From positions 9,978,428-10,042,427 of the forward strand of contig OZ023194.1 of assembly GCA_963995505.1 (NCBI GenBank): a stretch of DNA of 64,000 nucleotides, written 5' to 3'. The DNA is from Hypericum androsaemum. Its lineage: Eukaryota; Streptophyta; Magnoliopsida; Malpighiales; Hypericaceae. A program made the translations under genes and the position numbers. The notes beneath the pieces were generated by a model. That model searched no databases, was not told the DNA's origin, and saw only the letters and a program-made list of their open reading frames with translations. Below are positions 47,471 to 58,649 of this stretch, piece after piece; position 1 is the stretch's first letter, and each line of letters starts with the position of its first letter.

Positions 47471-50400
47471 ATGGGTGGAGTTGCTTGGACTAAAGAAGAA
47501 GACCACTTGCTCAAGACATGCATAGAGCAGTATGGTGAAGGGAAGTGGCATCGAATTCCCGTCTTAGCTGGTATGCAAATTTCAAGCAGTCCGGGTGTTT
47601 TTTTCCTTTATTGGACATGAATCCTGATTTGGGTCATTTCAATGCATAGGTTTTGGAATGAGCACGCTAGAGAAATTTTAATTTTCCGATGTTATGATTT
47701 GCCACCGATTAGCAGCATGTTAGGAACTTGTGTTGTTTTTTTCACAGTGATTTTGATAGAATGTATAGGGCAAATACTTGCAAAGATTTGGACAATATGT
47801 GAGAAACGCTGTTCGTGGCTTCGCTAGGAAGACTTGCTACCTAAGGCAACCGGAAGGAAACATTAGCACTTTTATGGAAATTACTTGAAGAGTATTGTTT
47901 TTTCAATAAAACCAAGAAGATATAAAATGAATATTATAGGAAGCCATCATAAAATTTAAAAAATATAAATTCTAACTATTGCCCCTATCAAGTTATACTT
48001 GCGGAAGTACGATTCTTAATTTGATAATCCTAGTGACAAAAGGAAAATTTGGTGGATCTTCTTCCGGATAATGTACGACTTAGAAAAACACAGGTTACAT
48101 TTTCATGGCACATAGGAAAAAGATATTTGACATGACACCAACAATAGAAGAAAATATGTTTATGAAATTTGCTAGATCTGCTTTTCCCCTCTCTCTCTCT
48201 CTCTCATTGAAACCATATACTAAGCAACGAATCATTAAAAAATATAAAGCGGACAACCTCTTCATTGCTTTTTACCTTGTGCCCGTACAATTAATGACAA
48301 TCTTTATAATTTTTTTGTTTTGGAATTTGGTATTATAAAGGGCTAAAAAGGTGCCGCAAGAGCTGTAGACTGAGATGGCTAAACTACCTACGTCCCAACA
48401 TCAAGAGAGGAACATTCGCAGAGGATGAGGTCGAGCTTATTATCAAGCTTCAACAGCTTCTAGGCAACAGGCAAGTCCCTTTCTCATAAGGGTTTAAATT
48501 TAATCTAACGCCAAACGAGAAATTATTTAATATGCAAGCTCCTCTTAGTGGTTGTTGCATTTGCACTTTTTTTTGTAGGAAAAGACGGCCAAAAGGCCTA
48601 AATCTTTATGGAAATCAATCTTCATTCTTTTTAAATGTATAGTCACAAAGTTAATCAAGTTGATATATCATATATCTTTATATATTTAGTTAATGAAAAA
48701 CGGAAGTCAAAAATACGATAAAAGTTTCAAGGTTCACCTAGTTCGAGATTATTTGTTGAAAATCATGCACAAAGAGTTGAGCATGTATTTCTTTTCTTTT
48801 TGTAGGCTTCTACCGTTAATTATATATGGAGAATAATCCATGGTATGTGAAGTATTGGGATGGCGAGAAATAGGAAAAACTTATTTTTTATTCTTATTTT
48901 GACTAGGTTTTGGACTCCTAATCCGACCTAGATAGGTTATTTGTAAACCAAGGGTTTGTCTCTATATAAAGACATGTTACCCTAGGTTTTTTGTATAGCT
49001 TTGTGACTTTGATCCATAAATAAAATTTTTCCTTTCTCACCGTGGACGTAGGCACTAGGCCGAACCACGTTATCTCTTGTATCCGTGTTCTTTGCGCATT
49101 TTGTTCTCTAGTTGCTGAATTCATAATAATTGGTATCAAGAGCTTGGGTTGGAGGATGACGGATGGCGCGAAGTTTGCTCTTGTGAAGTTCGATGGTTCT
49201 TCGAATTTTGGGTTATGGCAAAGGCGTGTCAAGGATCTCCTCGTGCAACAAGGGATGGTCATTGCGCTATCGGAGAAGAAGTCCGAGAAGATGGAGGAGC
49301 AAGAGTGGAAGGATATGGGGGCCAAGGCGGTGGCGATAATTCGCTTGTCCTTGGCGGATGATGTGATGTATCACATCATGGATGAGGAGTCACCAGCTGA
49401 GGTATAGAAGAAATTAGAGGCAAGGTATATGTCTAAGTCTTTGTCGAACAAGCTTTATCTTAAGCAAAGATTGTACGGGCTCAAGATGAAGGAGGGCTCG
49501 GATTTGAGCCAACACATTAATGGTTTCAATCAACTTGTGAGCGACTTGAGAAAGGTTGATGTGAAGTTCGAGAAAGAAGACAAGGCATTGTTGCTGCTAA
49601 ATTCTTTACCTGACCCCTACGAAAATTTGGTTACAACTCTAACTTGGGGGAAGGAGTCCCTGGTATTGGAAGATATTACAAGTGCTCTGCTAGGGTTTCA
49701 TCAAAGAAGGAAAATTGGTGATGAATAAGCGGAAGGGCTGGTTGTGAGAGGTAGCCATGGTGATCGTAGTAGGGCAAAAGACGGGAAGGGATCTAAGTCG
49801 TGGTCAAGGAGGTTCAAGGGAAATTGCTTCGAGTGTAGAGAAAAAGGGCACGTAAAGAAGGATTGTCCAAAAAGAACTCGGGATTGCGAGAAAAAAAGGA
49901 TCAGGTTCCGTGAATGAGGCCTCACATTCGGACGAGTCAGATGGTGATCTTCTTTCTGTTTTGTCAAGTCCAAAGCAGTTTGATTCCTGGATTTTAGACA
50001 GCGCATGCTCTTTCCACATGACGCCTAATAGAGGGTGGTTTGACACCTTCAAGTTTGTTGATTCAGGTATGGTGACTATGAGTGATGGTTCTACTTGTAG
50101 AATTGCTGGCATCGATGATATCCAAATCAAGATGTGGGATGGTGTTGAGAGAAAATTGTGTGGGGTTAGGCATGTTTTGAAGTTGGAGAGGAATTTGATC
50201 TCATTAGAAGCCTTGAATTATAGTGGGTACAACTATAATATTGTACGTAGGCTAATGGAGGTGGAGAAGGATGTTGTGGTGGTGATGAAGGGTGAAAAGA
50301 ATGCTAGGAACACCTACATGTTAGTGGGAAATACGGTTGTAGGTGGAGTCACATCGTTGGGTTTCTGATAGAGGGGAGAAAAGCTCTTGTGTGATGGAGC

Positions 50401-52853
50401 GAAAGCTTCACATGAATGGTTTGAGTGGAGTTGGGATTCGCAGAGACAAAGTTAGCAAGTTCCTGCTATAGTTGTCTAAAGAGACATGCACGTCAAAAGT
50501 GTTGGGTAGGTTTGGCATTGGGCATGCGAAGCTATTGGTGATACCACGGACGAATTGGGTGTCTCACTCAAGGCTGAATAGTAGAGTTCGAGGCATGTCG
50601 AGGATTCTACTTGATGGAACAAAAGGTTGCCATTTGTATGCTATGGCAAGTAGCATTGGTTTAAGGCAAAAAGGTCCAACAGAAGAGCGGTTCGAGGTTG
50701 CGGAGCATATGGCTAATCAAAAAATATAGGATACGTCTATTGGTCGCAAGGTTGCTTCAGAAAGTAGACTCGCTAGTTGGGGTTCGATGGAGGTTAGAGG
50801 GAATAGGCTAAGCAAGCTCAGAAGCTCGAGTTTGGGGGCTGGCTCCAAGTGATTGAACAAAAGGTGAAGAGAAAGTTGAGATGGTCTTATTGATGCAGTT
50901 ATCTATGGTCCGAGATGGAGTCGGTAGAGTCAGATTAGTTTTGCAAGATCTCATGGTTCTTCATGGGGCGGTATTTTGTCAATGTGGAGTTTGTTGAAGT
51001 TCGGGTGGAGCTTCATGGTTCTTCCATGAGATGATTTCTCGCCAAGGTGGAGATTGTTGGGATGGCGAGAAATAGGAAACGAGAAATAGGAAAGACTTAT
51101 TTCCTATTCTTATTCCTATTCTGACTAGGTTTTGGACTCCTAATCTGACCTAGATAGGTTACTTGTACACCAAGGGTTTGTCTCTATATAAAGACATGTT
51201 ACCCTAGATTTTTTGTATAGCTTTGTGACTCGGATCCATCAATAAAATTTCTCCTTTCTCACCGTGAACGTAGGCACTAAGCCGAACTACGTTATCTTTT
51301 GTGTCCGTGTTCTTTGAGCATTTTGTTCTCTAGTTGCTGAATTCATAACATGAAGGATTCAATGCAACTATAATCGTAATTATAAACAAATGAATCCAAA
51401 AGCCAATAAAGACATGAATAGTAAAAATTTACTTGTTGTAGATTACATCTTCGTTCTTCAGAATTGTTGTAACAGAAGTTCGTCTCTGATAATCTTACTC
51501 ACGATTTCATCAAAGCAAGGTTAATTTCTACGGATTTGAATGCCCATGAGGTCGAGAGAGATTCTTTCAAGAACAATTTGTTCTTGTCCTTTTTATGTGC
51601 AAGAGAAATCGCACACAATGAAGCCACCATGCTTCTCTTGTGCACACAGGAGAAAACCCAAAGGAAAAATGAGTCTTTCACTTTCTGTTTTTCCCTCATC
51701 ACCTAACAAATGTGACCCAAGGCCTTTTATCCCTTGGTTGCACAATGGAGAAATTACACACGTCGTAATTTCTCTGATAAATGGAACAACTTCTCTTTGA
51801 TAACTTCTAAGTTATTAAAGAGTATATCAATCATGGGTGTATTAGAAATTTATAAATAAAATTCTAACAGTATGCTTTCTGTTCTTGACCAAAAATATTT
51901 TTAAACAAACTAAAACTGCTTAAGAGTCAAATGTTTAGCGAAGTCTTCCATAAATCTGAAATGAGACTTTTTTATAATACTAAAATTTTATTCAAATTGA
52001 TTAATCTTGTAACATCTACACAAATAAATTTAAAAAATCGTTGGAATACAAATCATGTAGAACTCGTAAGCAATAACCTTTCTAGATTAGGTCAAAGATC
52101 TAAACAAGTATCTATCTGAAATGCAATCTTATGCATACCATGTATTGGTATTTTATGCAAAAAAATAAAAGCTGTTCTTAGCAAGTACGGTTATATGTAA
52201 CGATAAGACGGACAAATTTTTTTAATAAGTAAATGTATTTTATTAAAAATATTTACAAGTTAAATATATGGTTAGCGTAAATTCTCTCGTATGAATAGGA
52301 TGTTACACCGGGGGGCGTCTTTGACATTATATTTATATATAGGTGGTCATTCATTGCTGGCAAGCTTCCGGGAAGGACGGCCAACGACGTGAAGAATTAC
52401 TGGAAGTGCCATTTGAGCAAGAAAATGAACACTCAAGACCAAACAGCTGATCAGGAGAGCCCATCATCCACTAAAGTTAAAGTGTTCAGACCCCAACCTC
52501 AGATCCTTGTCCCAAACTCAAATTGGCCAACAACCCTACAGGAAGCTCCTAACATTATTGCTCCTAGTGACGAACCTCGCGACACTAATCCGAATGCCAA
52601 AGAAGACTGTTTCATGACGACACTAGCGTCGTCCTCGACGAAGCTGCTCGCCATTGAAGATGCAGGAGAGAAGGGGCATTTAGTTCCTAAAGGAGATTAT
52701 CATCAGCTAAATGACGATTATATGGTGATAGGGGAAAATGACTTGGTGGGCGATTTCTCCTTAGATTTTGGGTTGGAAGATCTCAAGGTGGCAAGCAAGT
52801 GGGACTCTGATGATCTCATCTTGGGAATGGACCTCTGGAGCGAGTCTCTCTAG
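47471..52853 (+). CDS. R2R3-MYB transcription factor, subgroup-6-like (anthocyanin type)
   Basis: Three exons: 47471-47570, 48341-48470, 52343-52853, giving 246 residues. R2 begins [20 protein letters not shown] (from residue 5), with [20 protein letters not shown] at its end. R3 follows from [20 protein letters not shown] to [13 protein letters not shown]. The TANDV signature and short R3 are typical of anthocyanin-activating subgroup 6, and KVFRPQPQ after R3 recalls its KPRPR motif. The bHLH-binding pattern [DE]Lx2[RK]x3Lx6Lx3R is present but ends F and K instead of L and R. The C-terminus is acidic ([21 protein letters not shown]), a likely activation domain. Exon lengths and phases follow the usual MYB pattern. 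The second donor is GC (AG|GCAAGT). Intron 2 is 3.87 kb because of a copia insertion. Likely role: nuclear activator of flavonoid genes with bHLH and WD40 partners. Confidence 0.88.
47571..48340 (+). other. MYB intron 1
   Basis: 770 bp with canonical GT (GTATGC) and AG ends. It contains a CT microsatellite at about 48190-48205. The open frames at 47642 and 48105 have no recognisable motif. Confidence 0.75.
48853..49128 (+). repeat. copia 5' LTR in MYB intron
   Basis: It begins TATTGGGATGGCG (the partner begins TGTTGGG) and ends CATAATA (the partner ends CATAACA), so both terminal dinucleotides have mutated. It lacks a duplicated CGAGAAATAGGAAA block found in the right LTR. Confidence 0.9.
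49158..49917 (+). pseudogene. copia Gag in MYB intron
   Basis: It starts [21 protein letters not shown] stop at 49405-49407 interrupts it after DEESPAEV, and another after KIGDE near 49728. The zinc knuckle [14 protein letters not shown] is intact. A frameshift near 49900 precedes the protease. Confidence 0.85.
49910..50368 (+). pseudogene. copia protease in MYB intron
   Basis: The active site is [14 protein letters not shown] (DSA). It continues with [20 protein letters not shown] and the [16 protein letters not shown] block. The frame stops at 50368. What follows (50369-50729) resembles decayed pre-integrase sequence, and from 50730 to the PPT there is no domain. Confidence 0.8.
51055..51350 (+). 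repeat. copia 3' LTR in MYB intron
   Basis: TGTTGGGATGGCG to CATAACA. The GAGAAATAGGAAA block occurs twice, explaining most of the 20-bp length difference. The preceding purine-rich AAGGTGGAGAT is the likely PPT. Confidence 0.9.
51356..52342 (+). other. MYB intron 2, part after copia
   Basis: AT-rich intron sequence with no element or gene recognised. Small open frames at 51540-51800 are not supported. Confidence 0.5.
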
Positions 52854-52982
52854 AAAAATCTTTGTAGTTTATATTTCGTGTACAATTATTAATTTAGCTG
52901 GTGTTGATTAGTAAGCATCGCGAAGGGGAAATTCGGAACTTAAAAATCTGTACTACGTTAAATGATTTGGCTTCTTGCATGG

Positions 52983-52988
52983 AATAAA
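52983..52988 (+). terminator. possible polyadenylation signal of MYB gene
   Basis: AATAAA, 130 bp after the stop codon, a usual distance for a plant near-upstream element. Confidence 0.45.
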
Positions 52989-53098
52989 ACGTGATTGAAT
53001 GTACTGTTGAATAACGTACCAATTTTAGTCTAAGGGCACTTTCCCGAAAAATACAATTCGTCTATGAATTGATTAAGGTAGACTTAGGTGTTTCATAG

Positions 53099-53547
53099 GG
53101 GTATGGATTGGGCACGGAATGCTCAGATTCCGAACGGTTCGGAATGAAGACACGCGGGGACTTTTTTGCAAACGCGCTAAAACACGGGGACCAAAATGAA
53201 AAAAACCACGCACAAACGCAGGCCGGATACAAATGCCATTATCACACAATTGTGCATGCCAATATCACATAACTGTGCATGCCACTATCACATAACTGCG
53301 CATGCCAGTATGACCTTTTTGCAAAAATGCTAAAATATGGGGGACCAAAATGAAAAAAACCACGCACGCCATTATCATCAACGGGGACTTGCCACTGTCA
53401 AAAATACACATGCCATTATCACATAACTGCGCTTGCCATTATCACATAAACTTGCCATTATCACATAACTGCGCTTGCCACTGCGGTCCCCTTTCACTCC
53501 AAACCGTACGGAATCGATTCCTTCACTCCGTGCTCAATCCAGACCCG
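53099..53547. mobile_element. small non-autonomous DNA element (copy 2)
   Basis: The ends GGGTATGGATTGGGCACGG and the inverted CGGGTCTGGATTGAGCACGG are flanked by TTTCATAG (53091-53098 and 53548-53555). It has the same internal ATCACATAACTGCGCATGCC-like units as copy 1. The two copies bracket the MYB gene in the same orientation, about 6.7 kb apart. The exact TSD length (7-9 bp) is uncertain here. Confidence 0.85.
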
Positions 53548-53758
53548 TTTCATAGGTAATATAAATTTAGTTCGAGTAAAATATTTATCGCTTCATACTT
53601 TAGCTTCTATTTATAATAAGATCATAATAGGATTTATCTTTGTTTGAGGATATTTTGTTAGACTTCTTATTTTTTTGATATATCCTATTTTAGGATTTAT
53701 CTTTATTTTAGGATATTTTGTTACACGCCAATATGAAATGTCCTAATTATGTAATCCT

Positions 53759-54635
53759 TTTTTTTATAAATAAAAATTTATTATCTACCAAAAGGATGCA
53801 CCAAAGATGCACAAGTGCACTACACCAAAAGTGTTGCTAAACACTAAAGACGCCAAAAGGTTACACCAAAAGTGCGTAAGCGCACATCACCAAAGTTTTA
53901 CACCAAAAGCCCATCCCGATGAAGCCCACGCCGCAATTAGGTTGAGGTCCGCCAGCCCAGATGGAAAGGGCCCACTAGTGGCCTAAACCAAAACCAAAAG
54001 CCCATCACGGAAGAGGGCCCACAAGGGGCCCAAACCCAAGACAGGCGCGGGAGTAGACCAAAAACCCTACCGCCTGGAGAAGTCCCTGACAAAGATGGCC
54101 CAAGAACTCCACCACCGCTCCACCCGACGGCCAATCTGGACCCCACAACCACTGCCGACGGCCATCGCTCCACCCACCCCGAAACACCAGAAATCTGATC
54201 GTACCTGCAGAAGAGAAAGGCACCAAATTCCCAAAGGGACAACCGCCAAAAGAGGCGGACCAGCCAAATTTCCAGCAGAATAACGAAAGGGAGGAACACC
54301 AGGAGGAGTTCCGGGAAAGAAGAAACCGCAATCGAAGAGGGCGAGAACTCCAAGGAGAGGACCGGAGAGAACCGACGGGGGAGAACTCTAAGACAAACAT
54401 TTCACTGGTCAGATTTGTGACTCGGGGAGGATGAAACCATCCACCAAGTCGCGCAGAAGGGCGCCGGCGGTCCTCTTGAAGAGGCTGCAAGGAGACGACA
54501 CTCAAAACGCCTAGAAGAGGAGAGGATTGGAGAAGGTTTTGGAAGGAGATTTGGAGTCGGGAGGAAGGAGAAGGGTTGTCTTGGCAGGAGAGCCTGGGAG
54601 AGAAAACATCTTCTTTTTATGCGGCGAGAATGACT
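53759..54635 (-). mobile_element. LINE-like retroposon, 877 bp
   Basis: It is flanked by the 18-bp direct repeat TCCTAATTATGTAATCCT (53741-53758, 54636-54653). A poly-T tract at its left edge marks the 3' end of a minus-strand insertion. The 3' part (53760-53930) has repeated CTTTTGGTGTA-like phrases when read on the minus strand; the rest is GC-rich with open frames in two minus frames (54505-54005, 54353-53937) that carry no endonuclease or RT motif. It is either a 5'-truncated or internally deleted LINE, or a non-autonomous relative. Confidence 0.7.
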
Positions 54636-54653
54636 TCCTAATTATGTAATCCT

Positions 54654-56425
54654 CTCAGTGCTGATATTGATAATAATAAGATGGGAAGCGTTATCGGGGA
54701 TAAAACAGAGACTTTTGATATAGTGTAGCAAAATACCACCCCCAAAAAAATAGTGTAGGTTACACATACATCTTTTAATTTTTTTCTTTTTTCCATCGCC
54801 ATCTTTCCTTCCTCATTTCTCTCTACTTTTCCTCTCTGCCTTCAGCAAGGAGCCACCGACCCCGTTGACGTTGCAGAGCCTCGTTACCATTCATGTCTCA
54901 ACCTGATCATGTCAGAATATACAAATGACAGATTTTGATGCACGACCAATTTCCAAATGAGTTATGCCCAATCTCGTCAACTCCTCTTGTAAAGAAACTT
55001 GGGGTAGGGCACTATTGGTAGCTCGAGGTCAAGCAATGCTCTAATAAATTTGAATCATGAATTCGACATTGGAAGTTTTTTATACGAATTCAAAAATATG
55101 ACGTGATAGGTGGTGTGACGGTGACAACACTGCGTTAATGGGGCCTACAAATCCTTTTCAAATAGATAAAATAAAGGAGAAAGGGAGAGAGGAGAAAAGA
55201 GTGGAATGAAAGAGTGAGAAAAAAAGTTTGGAATGATTTAAAAATTTTACAATTTCAAAATTACTTAAAATTATTATAAAAGAGTGACCTGATATAGATG
55301 AGCGTGCGACCATACAAGTGTGACTTAATATAAATTATTGGCCATACAAAGTGACTTAATATAAATGAGTATTGGCTACCATTTAATGCGCGCGGCTTAT
55401 TCCTATTATCTGTGTAGTGCTGCTGAGCTTATTGAGAATCTAATCCGTGCTCTTCCCCAACATACTCAAACATGGGAACAATTTATCTAGTCTACTTCTC
55501 TCTTTTGTACTCTAGTTCTTGTTTTCTTAGGCTATAATCTTTGAGATCATAGTGGTTTTTCTTCCGAAATGGGTTACAACTTTCATGTTGGGACAAATTT
55601 CAAAAATCAGATTGCATAAGGACCGAATAACCTCTTCTAGATACGCTAAAATTCTATCAATAAATATTTAGATCAATTGGCGAGAAGGTTATTCTAGTTT
55701 AACAAGGTCTCTAATTTGATGCCAAAGGATATTTAGACTAATGACACTAGGCGTCTATAAATTTACGGAGGTCCAGAATTCAAACTCTCACATGTATAAT
55801 CTTTGTATAAAAATTTATCTTTTAAAAAAGTTTCGAATTTATTTTTTTAGGAACGTAATAATGTTAAATACTTATTATTGCCACATTTAAAAGATCATAG
55901 CTAGAATGTGAATTTAGTCCATACAATAGACCAGATATATTATAGTATAGGCACAGTGGGCCTGTTGGAGACCCATTGGTCAAAAAGTGCCATGTGCATG
56001 AGATTGGCCAGTCTGACTTAAGCTCTAAACTTGTGGGCCTTAAGGGTAGTTTTGGTGGGCCTAAAGTGTCTTTTAGAGACCTATTATATGGTTAATTGAA
56101 ACATGATATAATCCCCTCAATGTAATATTTCTTTTCAAAAAATTTCCAAGTTAGAGATTGAGGCACTATGTCTGTAAAATCGTACTCATGCTAAGGATAC
56201 CCTTAATGGTAGATCCTTAATTATTTTTTTGGTTTCGTATGCACATGTTCGTTTTTGTATCACTGATGATTGCATACGTCAACTACTTACGTATATGTAT
56301 CATCGTGAACCAATTGATGTACTACCGCTCATTTCATATATATCAATACTCATTGTACCATTAATCACCGTATATGTACCAAAATAACAGGTTTCTCATT
56401 CAGTAAGAACTACATAAAAAATGTT
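54654..56425. other. intergenic, AT-rich
   Basis: No gene is visible. 54945-55330 is the diverged counterpart of 45440-45850, including GAGAAAGGGAGAGAGGAGAA and TTTCAAAATTACTTAAAAT. A SINE-like fragment (AGATCAATTGGCGAGAAGG) lies at about 55670-55790. Confidence 0.5.
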
Positions 56426-56429
56426 CATA

Positions 56430-56635
56430 CAGAGGGGACTAAATTTGGGCCATCAAAATTGATTATCTTTAAATCTGATGGTCAATAACCCACATGTGAT
56501 AATAGTTTGCATGTGAAGTCATATTAGCTTGCATGTGAAATGATATTTGATTTGCATGTTAAGTGATATTGATTTACGTTAGTCCCTATGGATTGAGACT
56601 AGTTCAGTCCCCATCAAATCCGGCCCCAAAATAAC
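56430..56635. repeat. dispersed repeat with 22-bp internal units (copy 2)
   Basis: It shares GGGGACTA, ATCTTTAAATCTGATGGTCA and three to four GTTTGCATGTGAAGTSATATT units with 11525-11785, and ends near CAGTCCCCATCAAATC. Confidence 0.7.
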
Positions 56636-56639
56636 CACT

Positions 56640-58640
56640 GCATTACAGCTCAATACATATATATTCATTGTACGAACACCCATTAAAATATGCATCACTG
56701 CTCGATGTATCATCGGCTCATCGATAAAAAATAAAACATTTTATAAAATAAATAAAATAATTTGGGCGTGGACAAATAACCAAAATACCGCTATTCGTAG
56801 TATCTTTCAAATACACAGCAATGATGGAAAGTCATGCTCCACTTAGAGGCGTGTGTGGTAATTTACAGAGTGGTTATGGGAAAATTTTCACAGGTTTTAC
56901 AAAATGACATGCAGTAACCGATTAAAATATAAAAAAAGGCAAGGCAAGCGAGCAAAGAATAAACCAATTTAGAAGGGGAAAAAAAAAGCGAAGTCTCTCT
57001 CTACCGTGAAGTGGAAACGGCCGAAGCCTTTCACCTTCCAATGCAACAAAGAATTATAGCAATGCCACGCCTTCCTCGGGAAGTTGAAAAACTATCAACA
57101 CATCAACATCAATATTAATTTGGATTCGAGTTAGATAAAATCTTTAAAAGATGATAAATATTCCCAACAAATATTTAACAGAACCCGAAAACTCTTATTT
57201 AAGTTAAAATCTTTAACGGTTAATTTAAGTAAACTCGAGAACTGAACTACTATCTGGGTACCTTGTTGATTTTCGTTTAGAAGTTTCAATTTGTATATCA
57301 TTTGGCACTTTATATGGTCCTCCGTCTTTCCTTTTCTTCCAATTTGTTCTCATTCTGAGCTTTGGCTTATTGAGTTTTTTGACTTGAGCAATATCGTTTA
57401 TGGCTTGCGTTTGAATTGCCTAGCTGCCTGCTACCTCGAAGATACACCCCACATTCCACGTATCTCAGCTGAAAAAGAGCCAAGTTCCTTGTGGATAAGG
57501 AATTTAAGGGGAAGACCGTTGCTGGGCTCAGTGACGTGGCAAGTGAAGCTGGCGCGGGAACAACGGATTGGTCGAAGGACTCGCAGGGACCAGTGACAGG
57601 GCAAGTGAGCGTTGAAGCTGCACGTGACCACTTTAAAGGGCACGCGGATGGAGAGTAAACGATGCCGTTTCGTGGAATGGAAACAGACGCGGGGTCCAGT
57701 CAGCCAATAGACGTTTGACACGTGTGCGCAGCGGGGAACTAAGTAGTAATTAATTAGGCGAGTATCACTTTTGAAATCAGCCTATCCGTACTGTACTTTA
57801 TTAGCCGGCCTAAAGAACTTGGTCTCGAAGTTTTACTTTTTCTGATGTAAGAAGATGCTGCCATCATTGTGTTTCTTGGCTTAATAGAGGAGACAATGAT
57901 CATTTTTTTGTACTGAAAATCATATTGTAAGGCCTATATATATTATCTAATGAAAGAGAAAGGGCAAGTTGAGCCTTTGAGAAAATCACTTTTGGCTTTG
58001 GAAAAGAGTCTTTTTTTATCTACTTTTCTTCTTTCAACCTCAAGTTGTGCACCAAGCGGCCTTGGAAATGGGGGTTGAATTGGAAATGTGGGGTTAAATT
58101 AAGTCGTCCCTACTGAAATGGATCAAAAAGAATAATAATATAATCAGGGGTAATAGTGGAAAAATATTACTAACCTAACTAATCTACAAATTAGGGTTAA
58201 TTAATTTAAGAAAAGATAAAAAAAATAATAAAATAAAGCTGGAGCAACCTTTCATATCCCAATTCAAACCATTGTAGCACCCAATAAATTTTTCGTCTCC
58301 TTCCGCCTTTTTTTCTGCGAAGAGGTAATTATCACTGTTTTACTGTGATATCTGCTTTTTTAAATTCATTTGACTATGTCCATTTTGAATTGGATTGTAG
58401 ACGTGGCAATATCCACTTTTTTTAATTCACTGGTTTATCTTCATTTAAATTCACGTGATAAAAACCAATACATGTTAAATTCACGTGATAAAGAACTACA
58501 TACCGATACATATATGTACCGCCTTTTTTACTGGTTTCATGTGTTCCAATATTGGTTTTTTTGTTAGGTAGAAATTTCAACTTATATTATAATTGAACAA
58601 TACTGGTATATACATATTTATTGAAGAGAATAGTATTTCG
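56640..58640. other. intergenic
   Basis: No supported gene. A 101-residue open frame at 57291-57596 has no known domain. Part of it (TTTTTTGACTTGAGCAATAT and CGTTTATGGCTTG, 57375-57408) recurs within an intron of the gene at 61215-61255, so it is probably repeat-derived. A SINE-like relic on the minus strand lies at about 57130-57200. Confidence 0.45.
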
Positions 58641-58649
58641 TTGTAATTA

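Larger units (their letters stand above)
48853..51350 (+). mobile_element. non-autonomous copia element in MYB intron
   Basis: LTRs of 276 bp (48853-49128) and 296 bp (51055-51350) are flanked by the TSD TGAAG (48848-48852 and 51351-51355). The PBS TTGGTATCAAGAGC begins at 49130 (initiator tRNA-Met). Inside are gag and protease only; integrase core, RT and RNase H are absent. It lies in the same orientation as the MYB gene. The LTRs have a TATA box (CTATATAAAG near 48963 and 51185), so read-through or LTR-driven transcripts across exon 3 are possible. Confidence 0.9.
48471..52342 (+). other. MYB intron 2 with GC donor
   Basis: The donor is GCAAGT after exon AG, the acceptor TATATAG before GTGGTCATTC. 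A reading frame ending at a GT site elsewhere would lose the invariant GNRWS junction, so the GC site is required. The intron hosts the copia element at 48853-51350; without it and one TSD copy it would be about 1.37 kb. Confidence 0.75.

Noticed and set aside
49042..49407. Independent host gene overlapping the LTR end
   Set aside because: The frame reads from the LTR into copia gag; the true start is MTDGAKF at 49158 inside the element.
53937..54505. Trp/Gly-rich minus-strand protein
   Set aside because: Open in two frames in GC-rich sequence inside a LINE-like insertion, with no conserved domain.
57291..57596. 101-residue plus-strand protein
   Set aside because: No domain, and part of it is a short repeat also found in an intron at 61215-61255.
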